DNA from: Garcia nutans
Taxonomy: Eukaryota > Streptophyta > Magnoliopsida > Malpighiales > Euphorbiaceae
Assembly (NCBI GenBank): GCA_947685225.1
Contig: CANTUV010000037.1
Coordinates: 24,695,001 to 24,759,000 of the forward strand
Reading direction: 5' to 3'
Length of the DNA: 64,000 nucleotides
This document shows positions 46,257 through 59,243 of this stretch, piece after piece. How positions within the stretch are numbered: position 1 is the first letter of the stretch; each line of letters begins with the position of its first letter. The notes beneath the pieces were generated by a model. It ran no database searches. It saw only the letters and a list, made by a program, of their open reading frames with translations, and was not told the origin of the DNA. Both the position numbers and the translations under genes were made by a program.

Positions 46257-47622
46257 TGTTAGTAAATCGAAAAAGGATCTGCAACCCTTGCTGCAGCGGA
46301 AAACAAAAAAAAAATTCGATTTACTCACAGGATCCATGTGATCCATTCAGTTCGATAAAAGAGATTCGAAACTAACCTTTTTGCGTAGCTTCAAAACGAT
46401 TAACAGATGCTGCCTTCTGAAGACGAACACCCTTTAACGAAGTCCACACAAACGTACGCCGGTCTGAGTGCTAGCTCACCAACGGCAGTGGCTGAATTTT
46501 TTGCAAAAACGAAACTAGGGTTTTAGGTTTTTCCTCTTCTTCCATTTTCTTTCAAAATGAAAATAATAATAATAATCATCAAGGCCTCTAGTCCTTTTTA
46601 AAACCGTTTTAAAAGACCTTTCCTTGTCAAAACCCTAACTGTCCATATCCTATATGGACCCACGTTTTTAATAATTATTATCTAATAATAATTATTATAA
46701 CAATATTATTATTAATATCTAATAATAATAATAATAATACTAACAACAATAATAAAAATATAATTATTATTGTTTAAGTACAGCCTACGTTCTATGTGTG
46801 TGACCCGATAGGTTCATATTAACTGGTAGTGTATTTCAATCTCTATTGAAATGCACAAATCATAATTGGTCTGTAGCAAGACATTATGACTACCCAATTA
46901 ATCATGAGAATCATTATAAATGAAAACCTGAAATAGTACATGCATTAATCCGTTTGTCACACGATATCTAGTTTGAACATAAGTCATAGTAAATGTCATA
47001 CTTATATTGTCCAAAATTATGATTACTCGATCTCCAAGTTAACTGATAAACAAATAAGATTGATCTTATATCAACTTATTTGAGCACGGCCATGCATTTC
47101 TTAGTTACACTTATCGAGGGGCCCAGAAGATATCTCTCTCATAGAGAGGGACAAATTCCATCTTGATTGTTCATTTTCCTCTACATAATTTATACCATGT
47201 TCAAGCATAACCTTTATAATTATCTAGTTACAGATAACGTTTGATCATGTCAAAACATAATATTCCTTATGTTGGAAACTATGACAATCTCAAGTCAAAG
47301 GATTAAATGAAAACTATTATGAGATACACTTATGACATTAAACCATGAAGTGATATCTATGTGGGTCTATCCAATACACTGTTCTCTAACATGTAACCAT
47401 AATATTGATTTGTATCTTCATACCTATAATCATCTTATGATTATCAAATCAATATTACACTAGTTATATTTATTATTATCTCCATAACAATAATAAACCA
47501 GGGATATAATCATTATTATATATAACATGCAAACATAACAATGATAATAAAAACTTCTTTATTAATAACAAAATGAATAACATTAAGGTCCAAATCAATG
47601 GCCTAGGGCATATACACTAACA
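46257..47622 (-). repeat. 5' LTR of element F
   Basis: 1366 bp, same termini as the 3' LTR and almost identical to it. It is followed by TSD CAGTC at 47623-47627. Confidence 0.93.
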
Positions 47623-49748
47623 CAGTCGTAGTCTTTAATCAATTCTAACCATCGCCTCTATTTAAGATTAAGCTCTCTTTGAACTCCCAAATATTTTAAA
47701 CTCTTATGATCTGTATAGATAAAACACTTTTCCCCATACAAATAGTGTCGCCAAATCTTCAAAGCAAACACTATAGCCGCCAACTCTAAATCATGAGTCG
47801 GATAATTAAGCTCATTCGGCTTCAACTGCCGAGAAGCATAAGCTACAACTTTACCCTCTTGCATCAAAACACATCCTAAACCATTATGTGAAGCATCACT
47901 ATAAATCACATAAGGTTTATCTTCCATAGGCAAAGTAAGAACAGGCGCTTGAGTCAACATCTCTTTCAACTGCTCAAAACTAGCTTAACATTGATCTGAC
48001 CACACAAATCTAACTCCTTTTCGAAGTAATCTGGTGAGTGGAGTGGCTATTAAAGAAAAACCTTTCACAAAGCGTCGATAATAGCCTGCTAAACCCAGAA
48101 AACTTCTAACTTCAGTCACTGACTTTGGTGGACTCCAATTCAAAATAGCTTCAACTTTACTCGGATCAACTTTTATACCATCTGCTTAAACTATATGACC
48201 AAGAAAAGTTACTTGGTCAAGCCAAAACTCACACTTCGACAGCTTGGCATACAATTGGTTTTCTCTCAATATCTGCAATACAATCCGCAGATGCTTGTCA
48301 TGTTCCTCTTCATTACGCGAATACACCAAAATATCATCAATGAAGACCACCACAAACTGATCTAGGTAGGGTCTAAACACCCTATTCATCAAATCCATGA
48401 AAGCTGCAGGTGCATTCGTCAACCCAAAAGGCATCACCAAGAACTCATAATGCCCATACCTTGTGCGAAAAGCTGACTTAGGAACATCTTCAGCTCTAAC
48501 CCTCAACTGATCGTACCCTGATCTCAAATCAATCTTGGAAAACACTGCTGCTCCCTTTAATTGATCAAAGAGATCATCAATCCTAGGCAAAGGATACTTA
48601 TTCTTGATAGTCACTTTGTTCAATTGCCTATAATCGATGCACAATCTCATAGTACCATCTTTCTTTTTCACAAACAAAACAGGAGCTCCCCATGGAGAAA
48701 CACTAGGGCAAATAAACCCTTTATCCAACAACTCTTGCAACTGTACCTTCAACTCTCTCAACTCCGCAGGTGCCATTCGATAAGGAGTAATAGAGATGGG
48801 AGTGGTACCAGGCAACAATTCGATACCAAACCCAACCTCTCTCTTAGGGGGTAACCCTGGCAACTCCTCAGGAAATACATCTGGAAAATCTGCAACCGTG
48901 GGTATACTATCAAGTTGGGAACCCACTACTCGGGTATCCACAACATGAGCAAGATAAGCATCACATCCTTTTCTAATCAACTTTCTAGCTGTTACAGCTG
49001 AAACAAACAAGGATGCAAGTTGTCTTTGCTCACTAGACACCATCATCATTCTACCATCACCGGTTCTCAAGGTAACATACTTCTTTTGACAATCTACTAC
49101 AGCTCCATGCTTAGACAACCAATCCATGCCTAAGATCAAATCATATTCCTTAAAAGGCATTTCAATTAAATCCCCAAGAAACTCCTCACCTTGCACTACC
49201 ACTGCACTATCACGATGAACCTTACTCACAATAACACTATGTCCTAAAGGATTTGTCACCAAGACATCAAATCCTAAGGACTCTGAATGCAATTCAGACA
49301 CAAGCAAAATGAATGCACTTATGTATGAATGAGTAGATCCTGGAACAATCAAAGCAAGAACTGAAATGCCAAATAAAGAAAATGTACCCGCTATAGCTGC
49401 TGAAGCATCCGGCTGCCTCTGCATCACATAAACTCTCTGAGAAGATCCGGCCTCATCTGGCCTATTTCCTCTGGATGTCGACCCCCCCTCTCTGACTAAA
49501 CCCGGGCTGACCACCTCTACTAAAACCTCTGCCCCCTCGACCACCTCTGCTAACACTAGGTCGAGAAGCTGCAGACTCAGCCTGTCTATGCTCCTACATC
49601 TCAGGACAATCTTTAATAAAATGAGCTGGTGACCCACATCTATAACACCCAGCCGATCCACAAACCTTCCAACAAACACCCCCATGGTTCCTACCACAAA
49701 GCTCACATAGAGGTAGAGTAGACCTCTGAACCACTGGAGTCGGAGCAC
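47623..49748 (-). pseudogene. Protease, reverse transcriptase and RNase H of element E
   Basis: Minus-strand continuation of the frame interrupted by F. Protease motif is ALIVPGSTHSYIS: the catalytic D of D-P-G is Val here. ILGMDWLSKHG follows. Reverse transcriptase has LCIDYRQLNK and FIDDILVYSRN. RNase H (47658-47969) has VIYSDASHNGLG, LELAAIVF and YTDHKSLKYL. Stops: TAA 48186, TAA 47985, TAG 47658. A frameshift upstream lies near a run of seven C at 49482-49488, and it puts the zinc-knuckle part in another frame. The copy is dead. Confidence 0.88.
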
Positions 49749-50670
49749 TAGCTATAGAAGTTGTAGGTCTCGGCCTCTGTCTCTGATACTGCACTGACCT
49801 ACCTGGCTGTCTCTGGTTCCTACTGATCCTCAGAACAAAACTTCCTCTACCTCTCTTCACAGATGAAGACCCTGCCTCAAACTGGGGTCTCCTTACCCTA
49901 GTCTCCTCCTCAGTAGCAGCTGCTGCAATGCTCTGCGCTCTCTCAACACTTCTAGCTGCTGCAACTAGCTGAGAGAAATCCTAGTACCGAGAACCAGCCA
50001 CAAGACACATAATAGAGGGCCTCAATCCCTCCTCAAATCTTCTGCATCGATCAATCTCGTCCGAGATAATCCCACCGGCATAATGACTCAACCGGATGTA
50101 CTCAACCTCATGTTCCGTTACCGTCCGGTTGTCTTGCCTCAAATTCAAGAATTCCATCTTCTTAATATCTTTATACTCCCTTGGAGTATATTTCAGCTCG
50201 AATTCCCTCAGAAAATCACCATAAGACAGAGTAGGTGGATCATCCATGGCATGAGGAACCGTCTTCCACCAATCATAGGCATCTTTCTGCAGAAGGGATC
50301 TTGCATAATCAATCTTCTCATCCAAAGTAGCTTGCAACTGAATGAATATCATCTGCACTTTATCCAACCACTACTCAGCCACTGGAGGATCGGTAGTGCC
50401 CAAGAAATCTTCAGCCCCATATTTTCTCAACTTATCATAATGTCTCACTGGCACTTGAGGCTGTGGTGGTGGTGGCTGCTGTACCGGAGCTCCCCTCAAC
50501 AAATCTACCATGTGCCTAAACCAACCCGGTGGTACCTCATTAGCATCGGATCTCCCTGGCACAGGAGTAGGAGCCTCACTAACTCTATCAACTCTAGCTC
50601 CATCTCTACCCTGTTCAGGAGCTACACTCTCAGCACTACCTTCTACAGACTGACGTGACTGAGACGCCAT
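49490..50670 (-). pseudogene. gag of element E
   Basis: Minus strand, ATG at 50670 (M-A-S-Q-S-R-Q-S-V-E-G-S-A-E-S, matching the start of D gag). Gag core has DWWKTVPHAMDDPPTLSYGDF. A basic stretch is followed by the nucleocapsid: CELCGRNHGGVCW and the zinc knuckle CYRCGSPAHFIKDC. Stops TAG at 50368, 49978 and 49594 interrupt an otherwise single frame. The frame is lost by a shift near 49485. Confidence 0.87.
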
Positions 50671-50795
50671 CACTACCTATATCTGCAAACATAGCAGAAT
50701 ATACCTTATTAAGATCAAAGACTGCCATACCAAAACATGTATCTTATGTAAAAACAATATTTTAAAACTCAAAATTTCCTTTTTCTTACAATTGA

Positions 50796-50832
50796 CCTAG
50801 GTTGAGAATCTCAAACCTAGGCTCTGATACCA
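50796..50832 (-). promoter_or_regulatory. Primer site and adjoining hairpin of element E
   Basis: Primer site TGGTATCAGAGCC (minus strand, 50820-50832) with hairpin 50796-50821 (CCTAGGTTTGAG / CTCAACCTAGG on the minus strand). The LTR sequence beyond begins abruptly, see the deletion junction at 50829. Confidence 0.8.
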
Positions 50833-51819
50833 ATCTACAACCTTACTCTTCCAATAATCCTTCAATACTTGGATTAGGGCAACTCAAACTCTTCACAACC
50901 TAATCCAAAAGGAATAATACACATGAGATAATAAGACTAAGGTCTAACTAGGGAAAACTTTACACATGACACGCTCACCAACACGGGCGTGTCCCTGACC
51001 GTGCCCTAAACTCACAACACAGAAGCTTTGACACGCTCAGAACCACGGGCGTGTCACTGAACGTGTATTACATTCTTTCTCACAGAAACATTGACACGTC
51101 CAACAACATGGGCGTGTTCATGGACGTGTCAATTCCTCACCAACACAGTAGCTATGACACGCTCACTGACATGGGCGTGTCACTGGACGTGTCAATACTA
51201 CAACTACACAGAAGCTGTGACACGCTCAGTGACATGGGCGTGTCACTGCTCGTGTCACCCATCCAAGAACACAGAATCATCGACACGCCCAAAGACTTGA
51301 CCGTGCTCATGGGCGTGTCAGGCCAAAAATCCAGATTCCGGCCACAACAACACTTAATCCAACAAATCACTTCCTTTCACCAACATCCACTTCAAACAAA
51401 CTTAGCTCAACATACCCAAGAACCATAATAAACTTGCAAAAACACCAACACAACTCAAAACACACATCAAACACAAATCATCATCACAAACCCAAAACAC
51501 TTCCAACAAACCTACTCTTTCTTCAATCCAACCCCAAAATCCAAAATCAATAGAACCAAACACTCTTAAACACATCTTAATCAAACATATTCACATACCA
51601 TCAAGAATCAACCAACAAACTCAAACACATCTTAAAAGAAAATCAAGGAATCAAGAGGAAACTTACCAAGGATGAAGAAACTCTTAAATGTCCAACTTGA
51701 TCACTTGAAAACTTCCTTAGATCTTGAGTTTAAAAGATCAAATCTCTTCCTTGCTCTCTTGATTCTTTGTTAGCCGGCCAAAAGAAAGGAAAGAGAAGGA
51801 AAAGGAAATGGGGATACAC

Positions 51820-51852
<33 letters not shown>

Positions 51853-52186
51853 GAGAAGAAAACAAAGGAAGCCAAGTCAAACTCTCTCTCCAACCACTCA
51901 TTCCTTAAAATCCTCTCCACCAAGCAAAATACAATATAATATTCAAATATCTTATTTCACTCACTTAATTTTCCATTTTCATTAATTAACTTAATTAATT
52001 AAAATCATTAATTAATCATCTTTGACCTCCACTAACTTGACTTGTATATGTTGTATATAATGCTATATATATAACATATACACTCTCTCTTCACATCCTT
52101 TTTCTTTCCAAATACACATATACATTAAATCCAATTAAAACAACAATTATACCCAAAACTTCTAGGGCACATTTTGGGACACTACA
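50833..52186 (-). repeat. Truncated 5' LTR of element E
   Basis: Matches 36394-37761 of the 3' LTR but lacks the part equivalent to 35118-36392, including double hairpin and stem-loop units. It contains the ACACG array (50968-51320) and the longer GAAA microsatellite (about 51821-51855). Confidence 0.88.
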
Positions 52187-52191
52187 CCCGG
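52187..52191. repeat. Target-site duplication CCCGG (right of element E)
   Basis: Partner of CCCAG at 35113. Confidence 0.75.
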
Positions 52192-52780
52192 TCGTGAAAC
52201 CCTATGGTCTAGTTGGAATATTTGAACTTTTGCTTAATGCTCTTCCAATAGTTGGTCCACGTGGCTTCCACTAATTGAGTGGAGGTCCAATGGCTTCTGA
52301 CTTGTCAATTTTTTAAACATCTCGGTCAAACTATATAATAGTCTGGTCAGAATAATGGTGGTCAGGACAAAAATTGAGCATGCTTATGGTCAAAAACTCT
52401 ACTGAATGGTTTTAGGAAAAACTACCTTGACAGTCCGATTGGTATATCATGCGTTCCGGTCATACTTCTCATTTTACGATGAGATTTTGAGGGTATTTTC
52501 AACCGTGAATCTCTCTGTCTGGTTTGAAACTTTTTCATCTAATATTCTGGTAGTACTATATGGTGTTTCGGTCATAATGTTCAATGTATGGTGAGATTTT
52601 GAACATACTTTCGTCCATGAAACCTATTTAGTAAATTTTCCCAACCTACGTGTGTAAGCTGAGTAGAGGCGCCACACTATCCTAATGTTGCTACCACTTT
52701 TACTTAGTCAAATTTTAGTTCCGACGTTTACAGAAATTTTGCCATAGTTTCGCCTAAAAATTTAATCCCAAGTGTCGACA
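52192..52780 (-). mobile_element. 5' LTR of old copia, outer part
   Basis: Continuation of the LTR cut at 35117. Repeated ggtc/cggtc(a/g)t and ttgac motifs as in 35040-35117. The outer LTR end is not clear. A T-run lies at about 52791-52800. Confidence 0.5.
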
Positions 52781-52789
52781 AAACTGGTT

Positions 52790-55347
52790 TTTTTTTTTTG
52801 AAAACATTTTTTTACAAACCAATGCAAACAAAATCAATCTCAGTACACCTCCAATAAATCCCCCTTATAACCTCAACTACAACCTGCAAAAAGGATTTAC
52901 ACTTCTAGTACAAATAAAGTAAAGGTTTATTATGAAATACAGTAGATAAAATATTTGTTCACTGTACAACGGAAAGTAACAATATTTACAAATTCATATA
53001 CATCAAAACTCAAGTTTTACAACACATAAAATTTATACATGTTTGGCAGCCAGTCTTCGATCTTAAAGCCCACTATTCACTCTTCAAAATCTAGGCTCGA
53101 CTCGGCCTAGAGGAACTCTCTGGTTCTTCCCTGTCACCTGCTCGAAGAATCACATTCGCGCTAAGCCAACGGCTTAGTGGTACAAACTACAGTGCTATGA
53201 TGCTTTAATGCCATGCTAATGTCACACATTTCAATAGTTAAGACAATATTCACAAATGATATCTTTATATTGTTCAAGACTACATTTCATCATTTTATTC
53301 ATCACTTATGATTTACATTGACACAAAGACAAATATGGGCCCAAACGACACTAATATGTTATTCAAAGTTCAGAGTTACTGCTTTGGTCCATAATCATAA
53401 CCATCAAGCCTGTAGGCGATACACATATATATCTCTATCCATGGATAGGGTAACAGACCCAGTCTCTTGGACCTCAACTCGGCTAAACTCGAGGAAATCC
53501 TCAACCCGGCAAGACTATTACCTGTAACAGACCCAGTCTCTTGGACCTCAACCCGGATAAACCAAGGAGATCCTCAACCCGGCAAGACTGTTACTATAAT
53601 TCACATTTCACATTTATCAACTGGAATCGGCTTACGACCCGGTCTTTTCACCTATCCAGTACTTTATAGGCATGCCACCAAACCTAGAACTCTGAAGGTT
53701 GAATAACAAATTAGACACAAAATTCTTTTCATTTATATCTTTATACATTTCTTTCTCAATTCATTTCATTCTCATAAGCAAATTAGGCAACCATGCCTCA
53801 ATTATCTCATATGATCTCAAATCACAATAAAGCAACTCTTCATAACATCATATCTTTCACATTTCATTTCATCATCACATCTTGCACATTATACCAAACA
53901 TAACATTATTAATATACATCCACAATGCATTAGATTCCTTATCACATTTATAATCAAATATGTCTCAAGTCTCAATATCATATGAATGTATCCAATAATG
54001 TAGTTTGTACTTACCTTAAAACCAACTCACACCAATCTATACACTTACTCTTCCAAGAATCCTCACCACTTAGGTTAGAGCAATTCAACCTCTTCACAAC
54101 CTAATCCAAAAGGAATATTAGCAAAATGACCATATGAATAGTAAATTCTGGTTTTAGACTCCACTTTATCCTTATTTTGAAAAATTGTATAAAATGATCT
54201 ACTTGACTAAAAATCTAAAATTTTTACAGAACTAAATTTTACATCTTAAAATTATTCCTTTAAAATTTCAGATCAAACTGAACACAAAATCTTGGTCAAA
54301 TAGTTCACCCAACCAGACTTCCCCAATTGCCCTGCATCCTGGCAGCAGTTCTGAACTTTGTGAATTCCATAAATCAAATTCAATCAACGTGGTTCCAAAT
54401 TATTTTTCTCAAATACTAGACTCACTAAGAAACAACATATCCAAAATTCAATTGGATATTATTGTTTTATATTTTATTAAAAATCCCGAAAGATAGCTGT
54501 CTCAGTTAAGGTACCTGCTGGAACAGGTCTAATAAAAATAATCTTTCCAAAATCATAACCATTCCAAAATGGAATCAACATATTTTTCAGTCATTATAGA
54601 CTCATAGAGGCACAACATATCAAAAATTCACTTCAAGAACATTTTTCTATATTTAATTAAAAATCATACAAGTCACAGCCTTTACTAATTATAAAACAGA
54701 AAAGAATTTCACTAAACACAACTCTTACTCTTCCATCACCAACACCAACCTAACTTCTTATCTTTAATTCCATTTCAACACTTTTACACACACCATACAC
54801 AAACACACTCCAACCATCAACAACACTCCATCAAACTCAAACAAAATTCCAAATAGAACAAGAGAAATCAAGAGAAAACTTACCAAAAATGATAAACTTC
54901 TTGAATTTCTAACTTGTTTTCTTGAAATCTTCCTTCAATTTGAAACTTGGAACTCAAAACAACCTCTTGCTCTCTTGTCTAGGCGATACCCGGCCACCCA
55001 AAAGAAAAGAAGAAAAATGAAAGAGACAAAAGAAGCAAAGTCAAATTTCCCATATCTTTAAACCTCCACCAAGCAATTTAAAAAGAAAATTACCTAAATA
55101 CCCTCTTCTATACAATTAAACTCCCTTTCACTTACTTGCCCTTTTTAGTAATTTCATACATAACCAAAATAAATATCTTCTTCCTTTGACCATCCATTTG
55201 ACTTGTGTATATGTTATATATATATCCATATATACAACATATACACTCCTCTTTAAATTATTTTCTCTTTCCAATAACATATACATTTTAATTCAAATAA
55301 AACAACAATTATACTAAAACTTCTAGGGCACATTTTGGGATATTACA
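52790..55347 (-). repeat. 3' LTR of element G (A1-like, left end unclear)
   Basis: Minus-strand LTR ending at 55347 in GGGATATTACA. It contains a double hairpin (53140-53177) and two stem-loop units (53450-53521 and 53524-53594). The usual TGTAACACCCC start is missing, so the left boundary is uncertain (52760-52960). Where relatives have the ACACG array it carries other sequence at about 54110-54670. Confidence 0.75.
53140..53177 (-). other. Double-hairpin module in element G LTR
   Basis: Minus strand: CTAAGCC-GTT-GGCTTAG, then GCGCGAA-8 nt-TTCGAGC. The pair next to the loop is A:T here, where the others have T:A, so both sides differ; one G:A mismatch is present. Confidence 0.6.
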
Positions 55348-55360
55348 ATTCTCCCCCTCT
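55348..55360 (-). promoter_or_regulatory. Polypurine tract of element G
   Basis: Complement of ATTCTCCCCCTCT, directly against the LTR, identical to that of E. Confidence 0.85.
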
Positions 55361-55393
55361 AAAAAGAAATTTCGTCCTCAAAATTACCTGATA

Positions 55394-57001
55394 TTATGTC
55401 TGAAACAGTTGAGGATAGTGATCTTGCATTGCTTGCTTGCTCTCCCAAGTTGCCTCTTCTCTCCTATGATTCTTCCATAGAACTTTCACCAATGGCACTT
55501 TCTTATTTCTCAATTCTTTCACTTCATGTGCCAAAATAGCAACTGGTTCTTCCTCAAATGTCAGATCCGAACTCACTTCAATGGATTCAATTGGCAAGAC
55601 ATGAGATGGATCCGATCTATACCTCCACAACATAGAAACATGGAATACATTATGGATTCTATCCAACTCAGGTGGCAAAGCAAGACGATAAGCAACTGGC
55701 CCAACTCTTTCTAGAATTTCATATGGTCCAATAAAACGAGGACTCGGCTTCCCTCTATGACCAAATCTCAATATCTTTTTCCAAGGAGACACTTTCAAAA
55801 ATACTTTATCTCCAACATCAAATTCTATGTCTCTTCTCTTCAAATCTGAATAAGATTTCTGTCGATCTGAAGCTGTCTTTAACCGATCCCGAGTTATCTT
55901 CGCTTTCTCTTCAGTTTCTTTAACCAAATCAGGACCAATTAACTTGCCCTCTCCAACTTTATTCCAACATAGAGGCGTTCTACATCTTCTTCCATACAAT
56001 GCCTCAAATGGTGCCATGCCAATACTGGTTTGATGACTATTATTGTAAGCAAATTCTACAAGTGGCAAAAATTTGTCCCAACTTCCAGAGAAATCAATGA
56101 CACAGCTTCTCAACATATCCTCAATAATCTGTATCACTCTCTCTGACTGCCCATCTGTCTGCGGATGAAAAGCAGTGCTAAAATGCAATCGAGAACCCAA
56201 AGCACCATGTAAACTCTTCCAAAATCTTGAAGTTAATCTAGGATCTCGATCAGACACTTAATAAATTGGAACTCCATGCAACTTCACTATCTCACTAATA
56301 TACAGCTCAGCAAATTTCTCAAGTGAATAGTCCATCCAAACTGGAAGAAAATGAGCTGTCTTTGTTAACCTATCAACAATCACCCAAATAGCATCATGCT
56401 TCCTCTGTGTCAAAGGTAAACCAGACACAAAATCCATTGTCACTCTCTCCCATTTCCATTCAGGCACTGATAAAGGTTGAAGCAACCCAGTTGAAACTTG
56501 ATGCTCAGCTTTAACCCTCTGATAAGTGAGACATTTGGATACAAACTCCGCTATGTCTCTTTTCATACCTGACCACCAATAATGCTGTTTCAAATCATGG
56601 TACATCTTTGTACTTCCCGTATGCATAGTAAAAACCGATTGGTGTGCTTCCTCCAAAATAACCTTTTTCAAACTATCATTATCAGGAACACACAATCTAT
56701 CCTTAAACCAAAGGCTACCATCACTTCTCACAAAGAAATCTCGGCTCTCCCCGTTTTGGTAATCTGAAACAATCTTCTGAATTTTCTCATTTGTCAATTG
56801 AGCCTCCTTAATCTGATCCAACAATACTGGTCTCAATTGCAACTGAGCCAACAATGCACCATCATCATATGCTTCAAAATTAGCATGTAGCACTCTCAAC
56901 TCAACAAGCAACGAGAGCGAATAAATAGCCAAACCTGCCAGAGACTTCCGACTCAAGGCATCAGCAACTACATTCACCTTACCAGAATGGTAATCAATCA
57001 A
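55394..57001 (-). pseudogene. Integrase and chromodomain of element G
   Basis: Minus strand, one frame with a stop TAA at 56258. Integrase zinc-site region (EEAHQSVFTMHTG...CLTYQ): the second Cys of C-x2-C is Tyr. The catalytic motifs MDFVSGLP, SDRDPRL and DGQSER are present. The FIGPYEILERVGPVAYRLAL module and the chromodomain VKVLWKNHRREEATWE follow, with a natural end at 55394. Same order and frame as in E. Confidence 0.88.
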
Positions 57002-58957
57002 ACAATCGTAGTCTTTAATCAGTTCTAACCATCATCTTTGCCGAAGATTCAGCTCCTTCTGAACACCCAAATATTTTAAACTTTTGTGATCCGTATAAAT
57101 AAAACATTTCTCTCCATACAAGTAGTGTCGCCAAATCTTCAAAGCAAATACTATAGCTGCCAATTCCAGATCATGTGTTGGATAATTGAGCTCATGCGAC
57201 TTCAACTACCGAGAAGCATAAGCTACAACTTTAGCCTCTTGCATCAAGACACATCCTAAACCATTATGTGAAGCATCACTATAAATTACATAAGGTTTAT
57301 CCTCCACGGGTAAAGTAAGAACAGGTGCTTGAGTCAACATTTCTTTCAACTGATCAAAACTAGCTTGACACTGATCTGTCCACACAAATCTAACTCCCTT
57401 TTGAAGCAATCTGTTGAGTGGAGTAGCTGTCGAAGAAAAACCTTTCACAAACCTTCGATAATAGCCTGCCAAACCAAGAAAACTTCTAACTTCAGTCACT
57501 GACTTTGGTGGACTCCAATTCAAAATGGCCTTAACTTTACTCGGATCAACTCTTATACCATCTGCTAAAACTATATAACTGAGAAAAGTTACTTGGTCAA
57601 GCCAAAACTCACACTTTGACAGCTTAGCATACAACTGCTTCTCTCTCAAGATCTGTAATACCATTCGCAGATGCTTGTCATGCTCCTCCTCATTATGTGA
57701 ATACACCAAAATATCATCGATGAAAACCACCACAAACTGATCCAGATAGGGCCTAAACACCCTATTCATCAAATCCATGAAAGTTGCAGGTGCATTCTTC
57801 AATCCAAAAGGCATTACCAAGAACTCATAATGCCCATATCTTGTGCGAAAAGCTGTCTTAGAAACATCTTCAGCTCTAACCCTCAATTGATGGTACCCTG
57901 ATCTCAAATAAATTTTAAAAAACACCGCTGCTCCCTTCAACTGATCAAAGAGATCATCAATTCGAGGCAAAGGATACTTATTTTTGATAGTTACTTTGTT
58001 CAATTGCCTATAATCGATGCACAATCTCAAAGTACCATCCTTTTTCTTCACAAACAACACAGGAGCTCCCCACGGAGAAATACTAGGGCGAATAAACCCT
58101 TTATCCAACAACTCCTGCAACTGCACCTTCAACTCTCTCAATTCAGCAGGTGCCATTCTATAAGGAGTGATAGAGATGGGAGTGGTACCAGGCAACAAAT
58201 TGATACCAAACTCAACCTCTCTCTCAGGGGGTAACCCTGGCAACTCCTCAGGAAACACATCCGGAAAATCTGCAACTGTGGTTATATTATTAAGTTGAGA
58301 ACCCGCTACTCTAGTATCCACCACATGAGCAAGATAAGCATCACACCCCTTTCTAATCAACCTTCTAGCTGTTACAGCTAAAACCAACAATGATGCAAGT
58401 TGTCTCTGCTCACTAGATACTAATATACTTATACCATCACTAGTTCTCAAAGTAATACATTTCTTTTGACAATCTACCACAGCTCCATGCTTAGACAACC
58501 AATCCATGCCTAAGATCAAATCATATTCTTTAAAAGGCATTTCAATCAGATCACTAAGAAACTTCTCACCTTGCACCGCAACTGCACTATCACGGTGCAC
58601 CTTACTAACAACCACACTATGTCCTAAAGGATTGGTCACTAAGACATCAAATCCTAAGGACTCAAAATGCAATTCAGACACAGGCAAGATAGATGCACTA
58701 ATATATGAATGAGTAGATCCTGGATCAATCAAAGCAAGTACTGAAATGCCAAATAAAGAAAATGTACCATCTATAACTGCTGAAGCATCTGGCTGCCTCT
58801 GCATCACATACACCCTCTGAGAAGATTCGGCTTCATCTGGCCTACTGCCTCCGGATGATGATCCTCCTCTCTGACTATACCCGGATCGACCACCCCCACT
58901 GAAACCTCTACCTCCTTGACCACCTCTTCTGACACTGGGTCGAAAGGCTGCAGACTC
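57002..58957 (-). pseudogene. Protease, reverse transcriptase and RNase H of element G
   Basis: Minus strand, same frame as the integrase block. Protease ALIDPGSTHSYIS keeps its Asp; ILGMDWLSKHG follows. Reverse transcriptase has LCIDYRQLNK and FIDDILVYSHN. RNase H has VIYSDASHNGLG, then runs through TAG 57206 and TGA 57032 to KDYDC. No frameshift was found, only stops, so this copy is less damaged than E. Confidence 0.88.
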
Positions 58958-59243
58958 AGCCTACATGTGCTCCTGCATCTCAGGACACTCCCTAATAAAA
59001 TGATCAGGCGATCCACATCGAAAACACACAGCTGATCCACTATATTTCCAACAAACACCCCCATGTCTTTCACCACACTGAACACATATAGGGGGAATGG
59101 ATCTCTGAACCATCGGAGTTGGAGCACTAGACATAGAAGGTGTAGGTCTCGATCTCTGTCTCTGATACTGCACTGACCTACCCGGCTGTCTCTGACTCCT
59201 ACTGATTCTCGGAACAAAACTTCCTCTCCCCCTCTTCACAGAT
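58958..59243 (-). pseudogene. gag C-terminus of element G, truncated by insertion
   Basis: Minus strand nucleocapsid with CVQCGERHGGVCW and the zinc knuckle CFRCGSPDHFIREC. TAG at 58958 separates it from the protease part. Element I inserted at 59243/59244 removes the rest of gag from this window; its other half, the primer site and the 5' LTR should lie beyond the insertion. Confidence 0.85.

Larger units (their letters stand above)
39422..47622 (-). mobile_element. Full-length Angela-like copia element F with intact frame
   Basis: 8.2 kb, perfect TSD CAGTC, two LTRs of 1362 and 1366 bp, primer site, 1.46-kb leader, one uninterrupted gag-pol frame of 1324 codons and a polypurine tract. By eye the LTRs differ at about ten positions plus a 3-bp AAT unit. 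All catalytic motifs except an unusual protease residue are canonical. It is the only potentially autonomous element seen in the window. It sits in the pol of element E. The Angela/BARE-like assignment is from recognised RT and RNase H sequence features. Confidence 0.95.
35118..52186 (-). mobile_element. Chromovirus element E (minus strand), split by copia F
   Basis: Minus-strand Ty3/gypsy chromovirus related to D but with A1-type LTRs. It has a complete 3' LTR (35118-37761), a polypurine tract (37762), pol and gag (37808-39421 and 47623-50670), a primer site (50820-50832) and a 5' LTR shortened by about 1.27 kb (50833-52186). It was inserted in the 5' LTR of the old copia and later received element F at 39421/47623. 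Seven stops and one frameshift are seen in its frame. The internal deletion removes the LTR part next to the primer site. Confidence 0.88.
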
